NCBI RefSeq assembly: GCF_963583255.1
Contig: NC_084815.1
Coordinates: forward strand, 7,797,724 to 7,861,723
Direction: 5' to 3'
Length of the DNA: 64,000 bases
Source: Pyrus communis
Taxonomy: Eukaryota; Streptophyta; Magnoliopsida; Rosales; Rosaceae
The translations under genes were made by a program, and so were the position numbers. The notes beneath the pieces were generated by a model that saw nothing but the letters and a program-made list of their open reading frames with translations, was not told where the DNA came from and did not search any database. Of this stretch, positions 1 to 11,205 are shown one piece after another. Numbering within the stretch: the stretch's first letter is position 1; the number at the start of each line of letters is the position of its first letter.

Positions 1-1296
1 CAAACTTGTAATAAGTCTACCAACACCATCCCTTCTCTCTATGGCCAACACCATCCCTTCTCTCTATGATTGGCCATGCTATGTTTAGTGGGCTATTTGC
101 TCATTTTTGTTTTAGTTGTCTTACAACTTAAACTTAATAGGCCTTATGGACCAAAACCTTTTGGGCCTCGAAACCCAAAACTAACTTGGGGCCTAAAACA
201 AACATTTCGTTCTTGATTAATTAACTTTTATTTAATCCTTGCCATATACAATTAATCTATTTAATTGTTCTTACTCATCTTCATTATTTTCTTCAATCAT
301 TACCTTACACGGTGTACGACCCATTAGGTTTCTTTTAGCAAGACAGTGGGTGATTAGAACTCTTACTAATCGATTATGAATTGAAACTTATTTTCAATTC
401 TCCCTTTAGTGATTATACACCACAAGTCATGAGTGATACCTAGCAGTATGTCATGGCTACCCAAGCTAATCAGAAGAGGTTGGAGAACCTATTCAGTTTG
501 GGATTACAAATGCAATACTGTCTTTCTCTAATACAATACTCTTTATCATATTGTTTGGTTTGAAAGTTTATTCATATCTACTATCCAATGTGATTCTCTT
601 ACTTAAATGATTACCTTGAATGTGATTTGGAACGACTTCCTAAATCTCATTCATACCTTGGCTAGAGATTCTTAATCATATCGTAGAGTATTCTCCATCA
701 ACGATTTAAAGGTTATAGATCCCCTGTTATGCATTCACATGCCTCTATAGTTAAGTGGCTTAACCCTAACTATGTCGTGGACACTCTCTAATGGAGTGCC
801 TTTGACACAGTCAAAGACTAAGGACCTAACCACAAGACAATTATGATGCCTAATGTCAAATGATTACTTTGCATTATCCCAACCTTAAGTTCTCATGTGA
901 CATGAGTATGAGTACTCCTTGTTGATCGTGTTTAATGGACTCATTCTCTATTGAACACCTACATGCTTGTCTTAGTGTCAATCATACCAATGACTCGAGA
1001 CCAGTCACTCTAAAGACATAACACATACTGATCGGACTGTCAATGCCCAATTGGCAATCTTATGATAAGGAACATTTATGATATGTGTACGAAAGAGAAT
1101 GTTCTCATAAATTTAATTTCTTTATATCACATTCTCTCAATTACATGTTCTTTGAACTTATTGTTCAAGCATATAACGTTTATATGAGGCGTCTTTAAAC
1201 AATAATCTTTGCCCTTATATTAAACTAGATTAGTTTAACATGTAAAATGTATGTAAAGTATCATCATATGATTGACTTTAGGGCACATTTCCAACA
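1..1296 (-). repeat. LTR fragment, probably Ty1/copia type
   Basis: The right edge reads ...CATTTCCAACA, whose reverse complement TGTTGGAAATGTGCCCTAAA is a typical plant copia LTR start. The sequence to the left has no coding capacity and has the low-complexity, T-rich look of an LTR. The left boundary is either outside the window or not recognisable, so no target duplication can be tested. Orientation is inferred from the TGTTGG end only. It abuts copia pol remnants on the other strand, so it may be an independent insertion rather than part of the same element. Confidence 0.5.
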
Positions 1297-1379
1297 GATT
1301 GGTCGCCTGATGACCCACAACCTATTGCTCAATCCTGACATGTCTACGCTAAATTTTATCGTTCAATAGCCCAATATTC

Positions 1380-3056
1380 ATCAATCTACGGAACTCTCGA
1401 ACCAATCGTTGTCTGATATACCCTGAATAGAACTTCTTCCTTGTAGCATGAGAGGTATCATGAAAGTCATATATGAGCTGGACCTTACTAGCAAAGTAAA
1501 ATATTCCATGGGCAATTATGTGTCAACCCATAGGTAATCAGAGTCATATTTAATACTTGTGAATCAATTATCCTTAGTATCTATTCCTAACAATATGCTG
1601 AAAACTTTTGCCGATCTAAGGTGGAAAGTATCAATGGAAGAAGAGATGGAGTCCTTGATATAGAATGAGGCATGAGAGATTGTTGAATTACCACCAGATA
1701 AAAAACATGTAGGGTGCTAATAGGTTTAGACGGTGAAGTATAACTTTTGATGGATCGATCCAAAGATACAAAGTAAGGATTGTGGAAAAGGGATACACTC
1801 AGACGTATGGAATTGATTATGAGACATTTGCTCCAGTAGCGAAATTCAACTTTATTTCTTGCACTAGCAACAAACCTTGATTGACTTGCACCAATTTGAT
1901 GTGAAGAATGTGTTTTTGCATGGTGAATTAACTGAACAAGTATACATAGAGCTCCCCTTGGTTTGAACAAGCCGACCAAACATCAGAATAAAGTATGTTG
2001 ATTAAAGAGATCATTGTATTGTCTCAAACAGTCACTGAAGGCATGGTTGCGTTGATTCACAAACTCTATGAGATCTTTCGGTTACAAAAAAAGTAATTAT
2101 GATCATACTTTGTTATTAAAGAAGAAGAAAAAGAAGAATAAGAAGAAGAAGAAAGGTAAAGATTATTGTACTCATTGTTTATGTGGATGATATGGTGGTG
2201 ACTAGTGATGATCCTGAGGAGTGGCACGCATTGCAAAGTCATTTGACCCAAGAATTTGTGGTGAACGACCTTGGTCCACTGAAATATTTTTGGTATTAAA
2301 ATGGCCCATTCGAAGGATAGTATACTTCTGTCACAAAGGAATGTCAGCCTGTCAACCAGTTGATATGCCATTAGAAGAATGTTCAAAGTAGTGGTTTCAT
2401 CCGGATCAATCACCGTGTTATAAGAAAAGATATCAATGGTTAGTAGGAAGATTGATGTATCTAACTCATATGCTGCCATACTTGGCTCATGCTTTACGTG
2501 TGATAAGTCAATTTATGCATAATCTTAAGAAGCAACATATGGATGCTTTAATGTGAATTTTACGACATGTGAAGTCAGCTCCAGATAAAGGGGTCTTGAT
2601 CTCAAAGAATGGTCATTTGGAGGTTGAAATATATGTAGATGCCAATTGGGCATGATTGATTGATGACATGCGGTCAACATTAGGTTATTTTACATTTGTG
2701 GGAGGTAATTTGGTTACATGGAGAAGTAAGAAACAAAATGTTTTGCTCGCTCAGGTGCTGAAGCAGATTATAAAAGAGTTGCTTTGGGAATTACTAAAAT
2801 GCTAAGGCCATAAAGTTGTATTGTGATAGGTAAGCCGTGTGAGGTGCCAGTCCATTTCATCGTGATAATGAAGCATGTGGAAGTAGATTGGTTCTTCATC
2901 AAGGAGAAGCTAGGCTGAAAGATTATTAAGATACCAAGAGTCAAGTCGGAATATTAGCTTGCATATGTCTTAACAAAAGCAATGTCAAATAGGATATTTG
3001 CACAACTTTTGGGCAAATTGAGCATGTTCGATATTTTGCACCAACTTGAGGGGAAG
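1380..3056 (+). pseudogene. Ty1/copia pol remnant (RT and RNase H), broken
   Basis: Read in three shifting frames on the plus strand, this stretch gives recognisable copia polyprotein blocks in the right order. First is the segment before RT (YPISNYVSTHRLS at about 1500). Next are the RT start (WKVSMEEEMESL near 1620), the [18 protein letters not shown] block near 1790 and FDVKN.FLHGELTE near 1900. The RT catalytic box YVDDMVV is near 2180 and an RNase H block with RSTLGY and SKKQN is near 2670-2740. Stops and frameshifts occur every few dozen codons, and an A/G-rich expansion at 2124-2155 interrupts RT. Gag, protease and integrase are absent. It ends in a purine tract just before a TGTTAGAATAGG LTR start at 3057. 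This is an old, dead fragment. Confidence 0.85.
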
Positions 3057-3240
3057 TGTTAGAATAGGAAGGTAAATATTGTGATTTAATTGTATTGAGG
3101 ATTCCTTTCCTTAGTAAGTTTCCTAGATTTCCTAGATTAATTGTGATTAGAGTCGAACAACTATATATATGCATATATATATTTATTTTATTTCCTTCCA
3201 GTGAGAAGAAAACAATTTAAGCATTCATGAATTCTAAATG
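3057..3240 (+). repeat. 3' LTR fragment of the copia remnant
   Basis: The polypurine tract TTGAGGGGAAG directly precedes TGTTAGAATAGG, the usual junction between internal region and 3' LTR. The LTR looks short or truncated and runs into the 3' end of the SSL pseudogene; the right end is estimated. Confidence 0.6.
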
Positions 3241-3548
3241 TTTCCAAAATATCATACTAATTTAAAGTCTACATGAAAAAACAAAACTATAAAGAAAATA
3301 TAAAACTTCGATTCTATACTTGCATGCAAATGACATATTTACTGATCCAATCCAAAGAGTTTGATTTTTCTCCTCCACTTCACTAATAGACTTTCATCTA
3401 TTAGACTATTTCCACTTGTATCCTCAAGCAATTCCAGCACAGCAGCTTGCTCACTTAACCTGATTGCAAAGCCACTCCCAGCAGTCTACTTTGCCATGTA
3501 TGAATAAGCTTTCGTAATGTTAAGGGGAATGAGCTGAAGCAGTGTCTT

Positions 3549-6500
3549 TGATAGGAGCATATTTATGTGACTTTATTAGCTTGTTTCTTTGCATTTAGCA
3601 AGTTAGTTTCTACTTATTAGAGTGTTGTAGACTATTTTCGTGTGTTTTTAGGTTCAAATGACAAAGTTGGCAAGAAAGTGCAATTTGGAGCATTTTAGAG
3701 CAGTTTTGGGCTTGGAATTGATAGCATAAGTATGAAGCAAGGTGGATGGACGAATTTGAAGATCAATAGAGACTAGGAATATGCTTAATATATGGAGAAA
3801 CAAATTTGGAAGCATTGAAGATAAGGAATCAGCTACAAAGAATGAACATTGTCCAAATTACTTTATCTTATCCAAACCTTATCCAACCTTATCTTATCTT
3901 ATCCTAATCCTATCTTACCTTATCTCCAGCTGCAAGGGGGATTCCTTATCACATTAAACCACTTCCTATCTGATTTAAGGAGTCCTAAAATCATGCAAAC
4001 AAGTAACCCTTTCCCCTAGGAATCTACCGCACCTCTCTCTCCTTTTCCTCTTTGGTTTCTGCCATATAGCTGACCTTTTCCTTAAGGATTTGAAGTGTTA
4101 AAGTCCTTTTCCTAAGCTACTTTTGTGCCGCACCTAAGCCTATAAATATATGTCTATGCCGCATAATTCAATCACCACCCTTTACCACAATTTCACACCA
4201 CACCATCCACCACACCTGGAGCCATGCTTGCCATTCAAAACGTTGGATTGTTGGAGCGTTTCTAGGTGTATTCTATTCTTTGTTTTCAATGTTTAAATTT
4301 AATTATCTTTGTTTTGCGAACATGAGGAACTAAATTCGTTTTAGTTAGAGGTGAATTCAAAGCCATGAACATATATGTGATATGAATTGATTTCATCCAA
4401 TTATTGTTTCATAAATCGTGAATGCAATTTGCTTAACTGCTTGATCGATAACTGATATGATTTTTACCATCTACAAAAGTAGGGATAAAAACACATGAAA
4501 TACTTGCAAGAATACAAGGCTATTGTAGTATAGATGCTCATGCAAGGTCGTTCTCTTCAAAGACTATTTGGATAATTTATGTAGAAACAATTCTTAATTA
4601 AATACTTAAAATTAAAAATTGAGAAAAGAGATTCTGAAATTGGGTAATATTAAAAACGAATTTCAATTAAAAACTAATATGACAAAAGAAAAGAGTTTTA
4701 AATACCAATTTATAAAAACACTTGGGTTCCACCATCAGCTAGCAATCCTATGTATTTTTACCAATTACTTATGATCTACACATGCCACTTTGAAGGTTAG
4801 GTTTTCTTAATTTATATTCTACTTGGAACCTCCAACATAGAACGTATATCTAACATGAAACCCGTCCGGACGTTCGGATAGAATTTGAACATGAAAGACT
4901 CATTATGCTTTATGAAAACACTTTGAAAAACCATGCAACCCTTAAGACGTGGTGTTCATCTTAAGTGAAATTACAATTATTAATCACAAGAAGCCAGCGT
5001 CAATTTCAGGGAACCTTCCGACCAAAATTGCATCAAATTACTTTTCTAAAGATCCTAATGGTGATCAGGCATTAAGACAATTAGATAGTTTTAATCACGG
5101 TGATCAATAATTCAAAGTATGCATGCAATCAATCATAAGCAATTAAATAAAAATCACATATTCATGCTAAGGCTTAAGGCTTCACCCTAGCAAAAGGAAT
5201 TAGTTACGCATATTCATAATGAAAATCATAGAAAATATTATTAAGAATAAAAGGAATGAAAACACCTTAAAATAGAAAATCTCCAAGAACCCTAGCCAAG
5301 TTCTCTGTCTCCAAAGAAGCATAAAATAAAGCGTATCTAGAGATTAAGAATGGCCAAGCAATATATTTGCTAAGCCATCACACAAACCCTAAAACATAGG
5401 TCTCTTATTCCAACTAGGAAACTAAATAATAATAAAATATCTTAGATAATAAAACCCTAATTAAACTAGGAGAATCTGCCACGTACTTGTCCAGCCACGT
5501 TTTAGCCTCAAATCTCCTCTAAATCCGGCCCATAATAGCTTGTTTTAAAGATAAGAACGTTCTGAACACATCTCTAGAAGGCCACGAACCCATCCGAAAA
5601 AACACAAGTTAAGTCCAAAATGTCACTATTCCAGCACAGCGCATCGCTCCTTTATTTTATCGCCAGAAAATCATCGCTTGGTAGAAAAATATGATATTTT
5701 GATACAATCAAGCTAAGTGACTCATGGTCGTCCTCCAACTGAATTTTCTCCAAAATTCGTCCATTTGGTCATGTTTTTCTCTAGAGGTAGTCGAAAATCT
5801 TATATTGAAAATACAATTCAAAGTATCAAAATTCTTCCAGAATATTAACCAAAATATACTAAGAATATGGTAAAATATATAATATGAAATTGACTCATCA
5901 ATAACTTATTCTTGTATGTTGATTAAGGAGGCCTACTTAGTTTGCATGCATGAATTTGATGCTAGAATATAAGGGAGTTTCACGTAATAGTTATTCACTT
6001 ATATTCACAAGTAGTGGAAGTCACTAGTCATGATTGTGTTAAGTGAATCCTTGGCAGGAGTCTCATGCATTTTATAGTGATGAATGCCTTGTCAATGCTT
6101 ATGATTTTCATAGAATTTAATGACTTTTATATGTATCTCTATCATGCGTTTCATATAGGGAACTTGAGAAAGATAATTTAGTTGTAATGCGTATTCATTC
6201 AATTCAATGAAATAAAGAAAATTTGATGGTTGGTTGTGCGATGCAATTAACTTGGGGTATTGTCATTCATGGTTTAAAGGAATAATAACTGGAAATCGAT
6301 TTGTATGCATATGTGTCATGTGTGGAGATGAACCCTCTAGCTAACCATTCACCCATATTTCATCCAATTTCGTCCAAGTTGTTTAGAGTCTTTACAATCT
6401 GCTTGTTTTTACCTTAATTTTGTCCAAAATCCAATCCCCCTTTACTTGGTTGTGTCTTTTAGTTAGAATTTGTCCAAATTTATGTTTTTAAGTGTTTTGA

Positions 6501-6740
6501 GTCAAAGTTAAGTTATAATTTGACCAGATCACCCTTTAGAGTCTAGTTTGAGTCTATTTGATTGTTTTGTGCTGTTTTGAGCTTTTTTAGTTTGTTTTGA
6601 GTCATATAAGTCTAGTTAAGTGTTTTTAAGTCAGTTTAGAGTAGATTAGCATCCCTTCTAATCCCCGGTCTAAAACAATCCTTACTTTCATATACTACAA
6701 TCATAAGGTTTTAATTTGTGTGCTAGTTAATATCACATCG
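3549..6740 (+). repeat. Solo LTR (Ty3/gypsy-like) inserted in SSL exon 3
   Basis: It begins TGATAGGAGCATATTTATG and ends ATATCACATCG, a TG...CA terminus with the last base mutated. Flanking 5-bp copies of GTCTT lie at 3544-3548 and 6741-6745. No internal gag or pol is present, so this is a solo LTR left by LTR-LTR recombination. The 3' part contains the GGTCTAAAACAATCC/ATATACTACAA block I associate with long plant gypsy LTRs. Without its own nested insertion it is about 1.74 kb. Confidence 0.85.
4453..5900. repeat. Second solo LTR nested inside the first
   Basis: It starts TGATATGATTTTTACC and ends TTGACTCATCA. The 5-bp duplication ATAAC is at 4448-4452 and 5901-5905. It is 1448 bp with no coding capacity. 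Both ends satisfy TG...CA, so direction is uncertain; the minus strand (starting TGATGAGTCAATTTC) looks more like an LTR start. Confidence 0.85.
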
Positions 6741-7220
6741 GTCTTTCTTGTCAAAGTGTATGAAAGAGTCCACTTCAATATCCATAGTCCTTTCGAATGG
6801 ATTCCCACCCAAAATCGTCCTCTAGGACTCCTTCGAATGTTATCTGGAAATCCCGGAAGTTGAGAAAACGTTTCACAAGTTCCTTCATTAGAGGTGTTCA
6901 ACCAGTACCTTAGAATCCTGCAATGTGTGGTCTCTGCAATTAGAATGAAGTCCCCCATTTTGCTCAATGCCACCCCATTTGGGAATGACAGGTTTTCAAG
7001 AACAAATTGTACTTGTTTGGTTTTCGGGTCATATTTAATTAGTCTTCCAGTTTTATCCTCACTCAATATCACAGAAATTTGAATCCTGAAAAGGAAGTAC
7101 TATATCATTAGGCACTGATGGGATGGAAAACTTTTGCACCAAGGCAGCTGAGTAAGCCACAACTTGTTGGGGCTTTCTGTACACGCAGTACGGTTTAGGG
7201 CCCTAAACCCTAAGCCTAAC

Positions 7221-7260
<40 letters not shown>
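7221..7260. repeat. (AT)n(GT)n microsatellite
   Basis: Eleven AT units run straight into nine GT units. It sits just past the donor site of SSL pseudogene exon 2, inside intron 2. Confidence 0.95.
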
Positions 7261-8021
7261 AGATAGTGTACCTTCTCTGATATTTTGAGCTGCTATCTGT
7301 AAAATACACTACTCTCTCTTCTTGATTGATGTCAAGTGGTAAAGCCAGAAATTCAGGTCCATTTCAAATATCTCATATTCTTAATTTTCTATAACTAGAA
7401 AGAAATATACATTTATGAAGAATGTATTGAGATTTTTTTAATGCTAATAATACCATTACTTACTCCGATTCTACGTCAAAGTATCGAGCTTCCTAATTTT
7501 GCATGAAAAAAAAAGAAGCAAAGTCACGTGCATCGAATTCGAATTGACCGGCACTTTATCATGCGCTCTCATCGTAGCTCCAGTCTGCGATTCGAATTCG
7601 GAGCTAGAATTGAGTAATTGGGCAAGAGGCTGAATCGAACAGGAGGATTGGATAAAAAAAATGTTAAGTTATGGTTTTGAAAGAATAAAAACTGCGGCAT
7701 CAAATGGTATGAATAGGGTAAAAATAGCAGCTCATTAGGGCATAAATTGGATCAAGGGCAGGTACAAGTCGAGCCGAAAGCAGTAGCAGCAAGCAACCAT
7801 TGAAAATGCATGCATGCATATGTGTCCAGTTCTACATGCATTCGTTATTACCGAGATTCATAACTGATAACTTCAACGACAGAACACCTTATTCCAGCAC
7901 CAACACAAGAATCTGACTCTCGTTCTTCTCATGTCTGAACCCTAGACGATGGGGGGATACTCAAACGACCACCATTCGTGAAATCAAACCAGAACAAGTT
8001 TGAGCATGTGGATTTTGTTTG

Positions 8022-8240
8022 CTAACGTTTGACTATTGAGCACAACCAGCTGGAGAGATCTATGCAGAGAAGAAGCACTGAAAACACCATAAGGAAGGGC
8101 CACCGGGAAATAGCAAATGCGTTGATAAAGTAGGCTCCCAGGGCACCTTTCCACATGGGAATTCTCGACGGCTTCTCGGGAGTCGATGGAATTGGCAAAT
8201 TCAGCATAAACTTCATTCATGTCGGCTCTAGAGACCATAC
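8022..8240 (-). pseudogene. Lysine/histidine transporter (LHT1-like) fragment
   Basis: The minus strand reads IPSTPEKPSRIPMWKGALGAY followed, one frame over, by ICYFPVAL. This matches the conserved LHT/amino-acid permease block (IPSTPEKPSK.PMW.G...ALCYFPVALVGY). Only about 60 codons are recognisable and a frameshift splits them. No transmembrane core or start is present. It is a captured remnant. Confidence 0.7.
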
Positions 8241-8387
8241 TGCCAAGAAAAATACCAGAAAAAGGTATAATGTGAGAGTGAGACCCCAAAAACATGAGAC
8301 CAAATTGAGAGTTAACGGAAGCACATGCATGTTTCAACTTCATTTCAAAAACCGAAACATTCAATTGCAAACAAGAAGATAAATCAT

Positions 8388-8530
8388 TTTATCCTCACCT
8401 CATTCTCAAAGAAGCCGGAGAGGTCTAGACACGAGGACATTCCGATCATCTGAAGGGCATTGATATGGGTGTGCGCGTGGCGGGCGTCTGGACTCAGGGC
8501 AATGCTGAGAAATGAGTTTGTGACCATTTT
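8388..8530 (-). pseudogene. CIPK (CBL-interacting kinase) NAF-region fragment
   Basis: The minus strand reads THINALQMIGMSSCLDLSGFF followed by ENE and a GT that could be a retained splice donor. The known CIPK1-type NAF/FISL motif, which binds CBL calcium sensors, reads INAFQLIGMSSCLDLSGFFE, so the match is close. The Phe of NAF is Leu here. About 20 codons upstream are unrecognised, and no kinase domain is present. Confidence 0.75.
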
Positions 8531-9259
8531 CATGGCTCCTTAACCTTCCTTGCTCTTAAAATCTGTTAGTCCAATGTTATCCTGTTCCATGTGACCAATG
8601 GTTATAGTATTAGAGTACGCGCATCTCCAACAGTACTAGCTAAATTTTTGTTATTGTAGCTAGCCAAATGATCCAAATGTTAATTTGACTAGCTACCGCT
8701 TACAATAATACTAGCCATTTTAGATTAAGTTAAAATATTTTAATATTATTTTTTCTTAAACCTAACAACTCAAGCCCTTTTCTTGAAGCCCACAAACAGT
8801 CCAATTTTATGGGTTTTAATGCTTAGCAAAAATTTAACCTTCCTCTCCTCCTAGCTAAATCTAGCTAGTTAGTTTTCCATCAGCAAGTGTCCACCCCAGG
8901 ACCTAATGATAGGTCCAAAATCTGATCTACTAATACACTACATTCTCATTCTTGCAAAAACCAGTAAACAATTAATATAAGTTTAAATTTCAGGATAAGC
9001 CCTGGACTACCCTAATCTCCATGCGGCTCCTCCACCGTCAATGTCTAAGCCATTGGTAAATCCAAATGGAATGGCATGTACACGTGTCACGACTGTAGTA
9101 GCCAAGCCGCCTTCAGGGCCCACAACGAGGAGCCCCATGTAAGCATCAACAATGTAAAGGTCACCAGTTGTTTGGTTGAAACAAGGACCTAATGGACGCC
9201 ACAAATGTGCTCGGTTTGATCGTGTTCATGTGACCCTTCACAACCATCTCTGCTAACCG

Positions 9260-10339
9260 ATTTAATTGAGCAAGTTAATTTCTACGTACCTAAGCAGTAA
9301 CAATTAACATACTGAGCACAAGTTTTTGTGCCTTGCAGTGCTCTTAGTTTCTAGGTATTACATATAAGAAACTGCTTACAGACTAATAAGTACAAGAAAG
9401 GACTGCGCAATTTCTACACACTGTATGTTAGTTTTCTATACATTTGTTGATCCATTTGATCAAACAGTTGAGTGCTGATTTTCATATCCCCATTACTTTA
9501 TATTCTCATTTTTTTCTTATGATAAGAATCTCATACTCTAATAGAAGATTGCAATCATTTTTTCTTATGATTAAGGCTTTATTGACAATTATTACTATGT
9601 GAAGACAAATTTCTTAAGACGGGACCTAAAATATAATACTTATTACAATATAAAATTTATTCTTATATATAACTTACCCAAGTTGGACCCAAAACTTTCT
9701 ATAACTATTTAGAGGTTATTCCTATACAGATTATAGAGTTTTACTATATCACCAAATTTTTGCACTGTGGCAAAAGAGAAAACATAAACTAACAAGAAAT
9801 ACTCAGAAAAATCGGAAGATGTTTTAAATCAATCCATGAAATTCATTTGTCAACCCTAGAATTCAAAATTTTGGCTTGTTTAATCAGGTTTAGTACAAAC
9901 TTTGGTTGCTGAGGGGTAAGTACTAGCTGCAGCTAGGAGCTAGCTAGCCCCAATACCACGGATAAAACATTCTTGCACGTGTTGCACAAAACAAGTATTT
10001 TAAATTGCTAAATTATTCCATGTCTGTAGCATATACAAGAAATGCAGTACACTCGTTTCATGCAACGGATGCAAAAACAAATTTCTCCAACACTGACAGT
10101 CGATTGCCAATTGGCCATTACCATCAGCGGATCCGTACAAACAAAAGTATGTCCGATCGACCACCGGGCCACTATGCAACCAACAAACTCATCTGACTGG
10201 CTTTGGGAGTGAGAGCTGCTGACCTTTGTCTCTTAGGGCAACCAGTTATCTCCTCCATTAGTCCATTACACCATACATTCACAATGGTAGGGCATGCAGT
10301 CACCCCTATATGTGTAACAATAAATATTACAAATTAATT
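9260..10339. other. Intron 1 of the SSL pseudogene, first part: no gene seen
   Basis: A/T-rich sequence without coding similarity. Scattered tracts such as TTTTTTCTTATGAT repeat loosely at 9510-9570. Nothing else was identified. Confidence 0.6.
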
Positions 10340-10440
10340 TCAAATAGTTTTCTCTTCACTTGTAAATAAGAGGTTATGTTCGATTCTTGTTAAAGATGAA
10401 TTTGAACCACATTATTGCTAGCCCATTATGAGGCTTAGAT
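10340..10440 (+). repeat. SINE-like fragment (same family as the one at 63830)
   Basis: It contains a B-box-like ATGTTCGATTCTTG near 10376 and the tail AACCACATTATTGCTAGCCC...ATGAGGCTTA. The minus strand of 63838-63960 shares this order (CTTCACTGGTAAGTGAGAGG, GGTTCAATTCTTG, GAACTACGTTATTGC, GTGAGGCT). The left end is not clear. Confidence 0.55.
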
Positions 10441-10467
10441 AATATCGTTTGTTCAAAATAATAATAA

Positions 10468-10620
10468 TTGGGGTGTCCTATCCACACACCCTATTTTACT
10501 TCTTACACACCCCTTGTTAATTTCTATTCGTTGATTTTCTTCAATTCATCCGATCTAATGGCCGAAAATTAGAAGGGTGTGTGAAAAGTAAAATGGGTTG
10601 TATGAATATCACATCCCTAA
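10468..10620. mobile_element. Tourist-like MITE, TIR TTGGGGTGT, TAA duplication
   Basis: The left arm TTGGGGTGTCCTATCCACAC and the reverse complement of the right arm, TTAGGGATGTGATATTCATA, pair imperfectly for about 45 bp. TAA flanks both sides (10465-10467 and 10621-10623). Related copies lie at 12331 and 59528. The flank is TAA-rich, so the duplication alone is weak evidence. Confidence 0.75.
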
Positions 10621-10636
10621 TAATTTCACCTAAAAC

Positions 10637-10971
10637 CAGTGTTTAATATTTCTGTGATGGAGTGGATATTTCCAGGTAAACATCCAAAAAATCAGAGAAA
10701 TATATGGAAATCCAAACTTCACCTCATATCGGATAAACTTTTAAGTTTAGGCTAAAATCAACATATATCGTCGATATTTCTGACATATCTATTCAATATC
10801 CGAGAAACTCTTATATTTTGGCCAAACTAATATTTGAAAATCCCTAAAGTTTCATTTTAAATTTCCATCATTTCCATTGAAAGCAACCAATATCTATATT
10901 CGTTATATCCGTCAATATTTCCGCAAATTTGCATATCAATATTTTTATCAATACCGGTATTTTAAACACCG
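10637..10971. mobile_element. hAT-type nonautonomous element with 8-bp duplication
   Basis: Ends are CAGTGTTTAA and TTAAACACCG, forming a short TIR C(A/G)GTGTTTAA. The 8-bp duplication CCTAAAAC is perfect at 10629-10636 and 10972-10979. The 335-bp interior is non-coding, with repeated GATATTTC-like words. Confidence 0.85.
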
Positions 10972-11005
10972 CCTAAAACTAAACCATGAACCTAGGTATG
11001 AAAAC

Positions 11006-11205
11006 AGAACCCAGATCCTCTTTGGATCTAAAAAACTTGAGCCTAAGGGTCAAATGATCCAAGCTGTTGAAATTTGATCCAACGGCTACAAAAAGGGGGC
11101 TCCTCTAAAAGTTATAACAATTATAGCCGTTGGATCAAATTTCAACAGCTCGGATCATTTGATCCTTAGACTCAGTTTTTTTAGATCCAGAAAGGATCTG
11201 GGTTC
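11006..11205. mobile_element. Mutator-like MITE: 200-bp hairpin with 9-bp duplication
   Basis: Left and right arms (about 85 bp each, starting GAACCCAGATCCT) are near-perfect inverted repeats around a short A/G-rich loop. A perfect 9-bp duplication, ATGAAAACA, is at 10997-11005 and 11206-11214, the length made by Mutator-type transposases. Confidence 0.88.

Larger units (their letters stand above)
7340..9042 (-). mobile_element. Insertion carrying captured gene fragments (Pack-type element candidate)
   Basis: This segment separates the two halves of SSL pseudogene exon 2. The break falls after the LDI(D/N) codons on both sides. The flanks CTTAGACAT and ACTTGACAT (minus strand) look like a diverged 8-9 bp target duplication, and the ends GGTGGAGGAGCC and AGTGGTAAAGCC (inward) are weakly alike. 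Inside are two unrelated host gene fragments, LHT-like and CIPK-like, on the same strand. At 8626-8890 a MITE-like stretch rich in GCTAGC and beginning with a CATCTCCAACAG motif is also present. Capture of host fragments is typical of Pack-MULEs and Helitrons, but the ends are too poor to choose. Confidence 0.45.

Noticed and set aside
7500..7640. Possible Helitron end: GAATTCGAATT/AATTCGGAGCT hairpins
   Set aside because: No CTRR end next to a hairpin and no TC start in a matching position were found.
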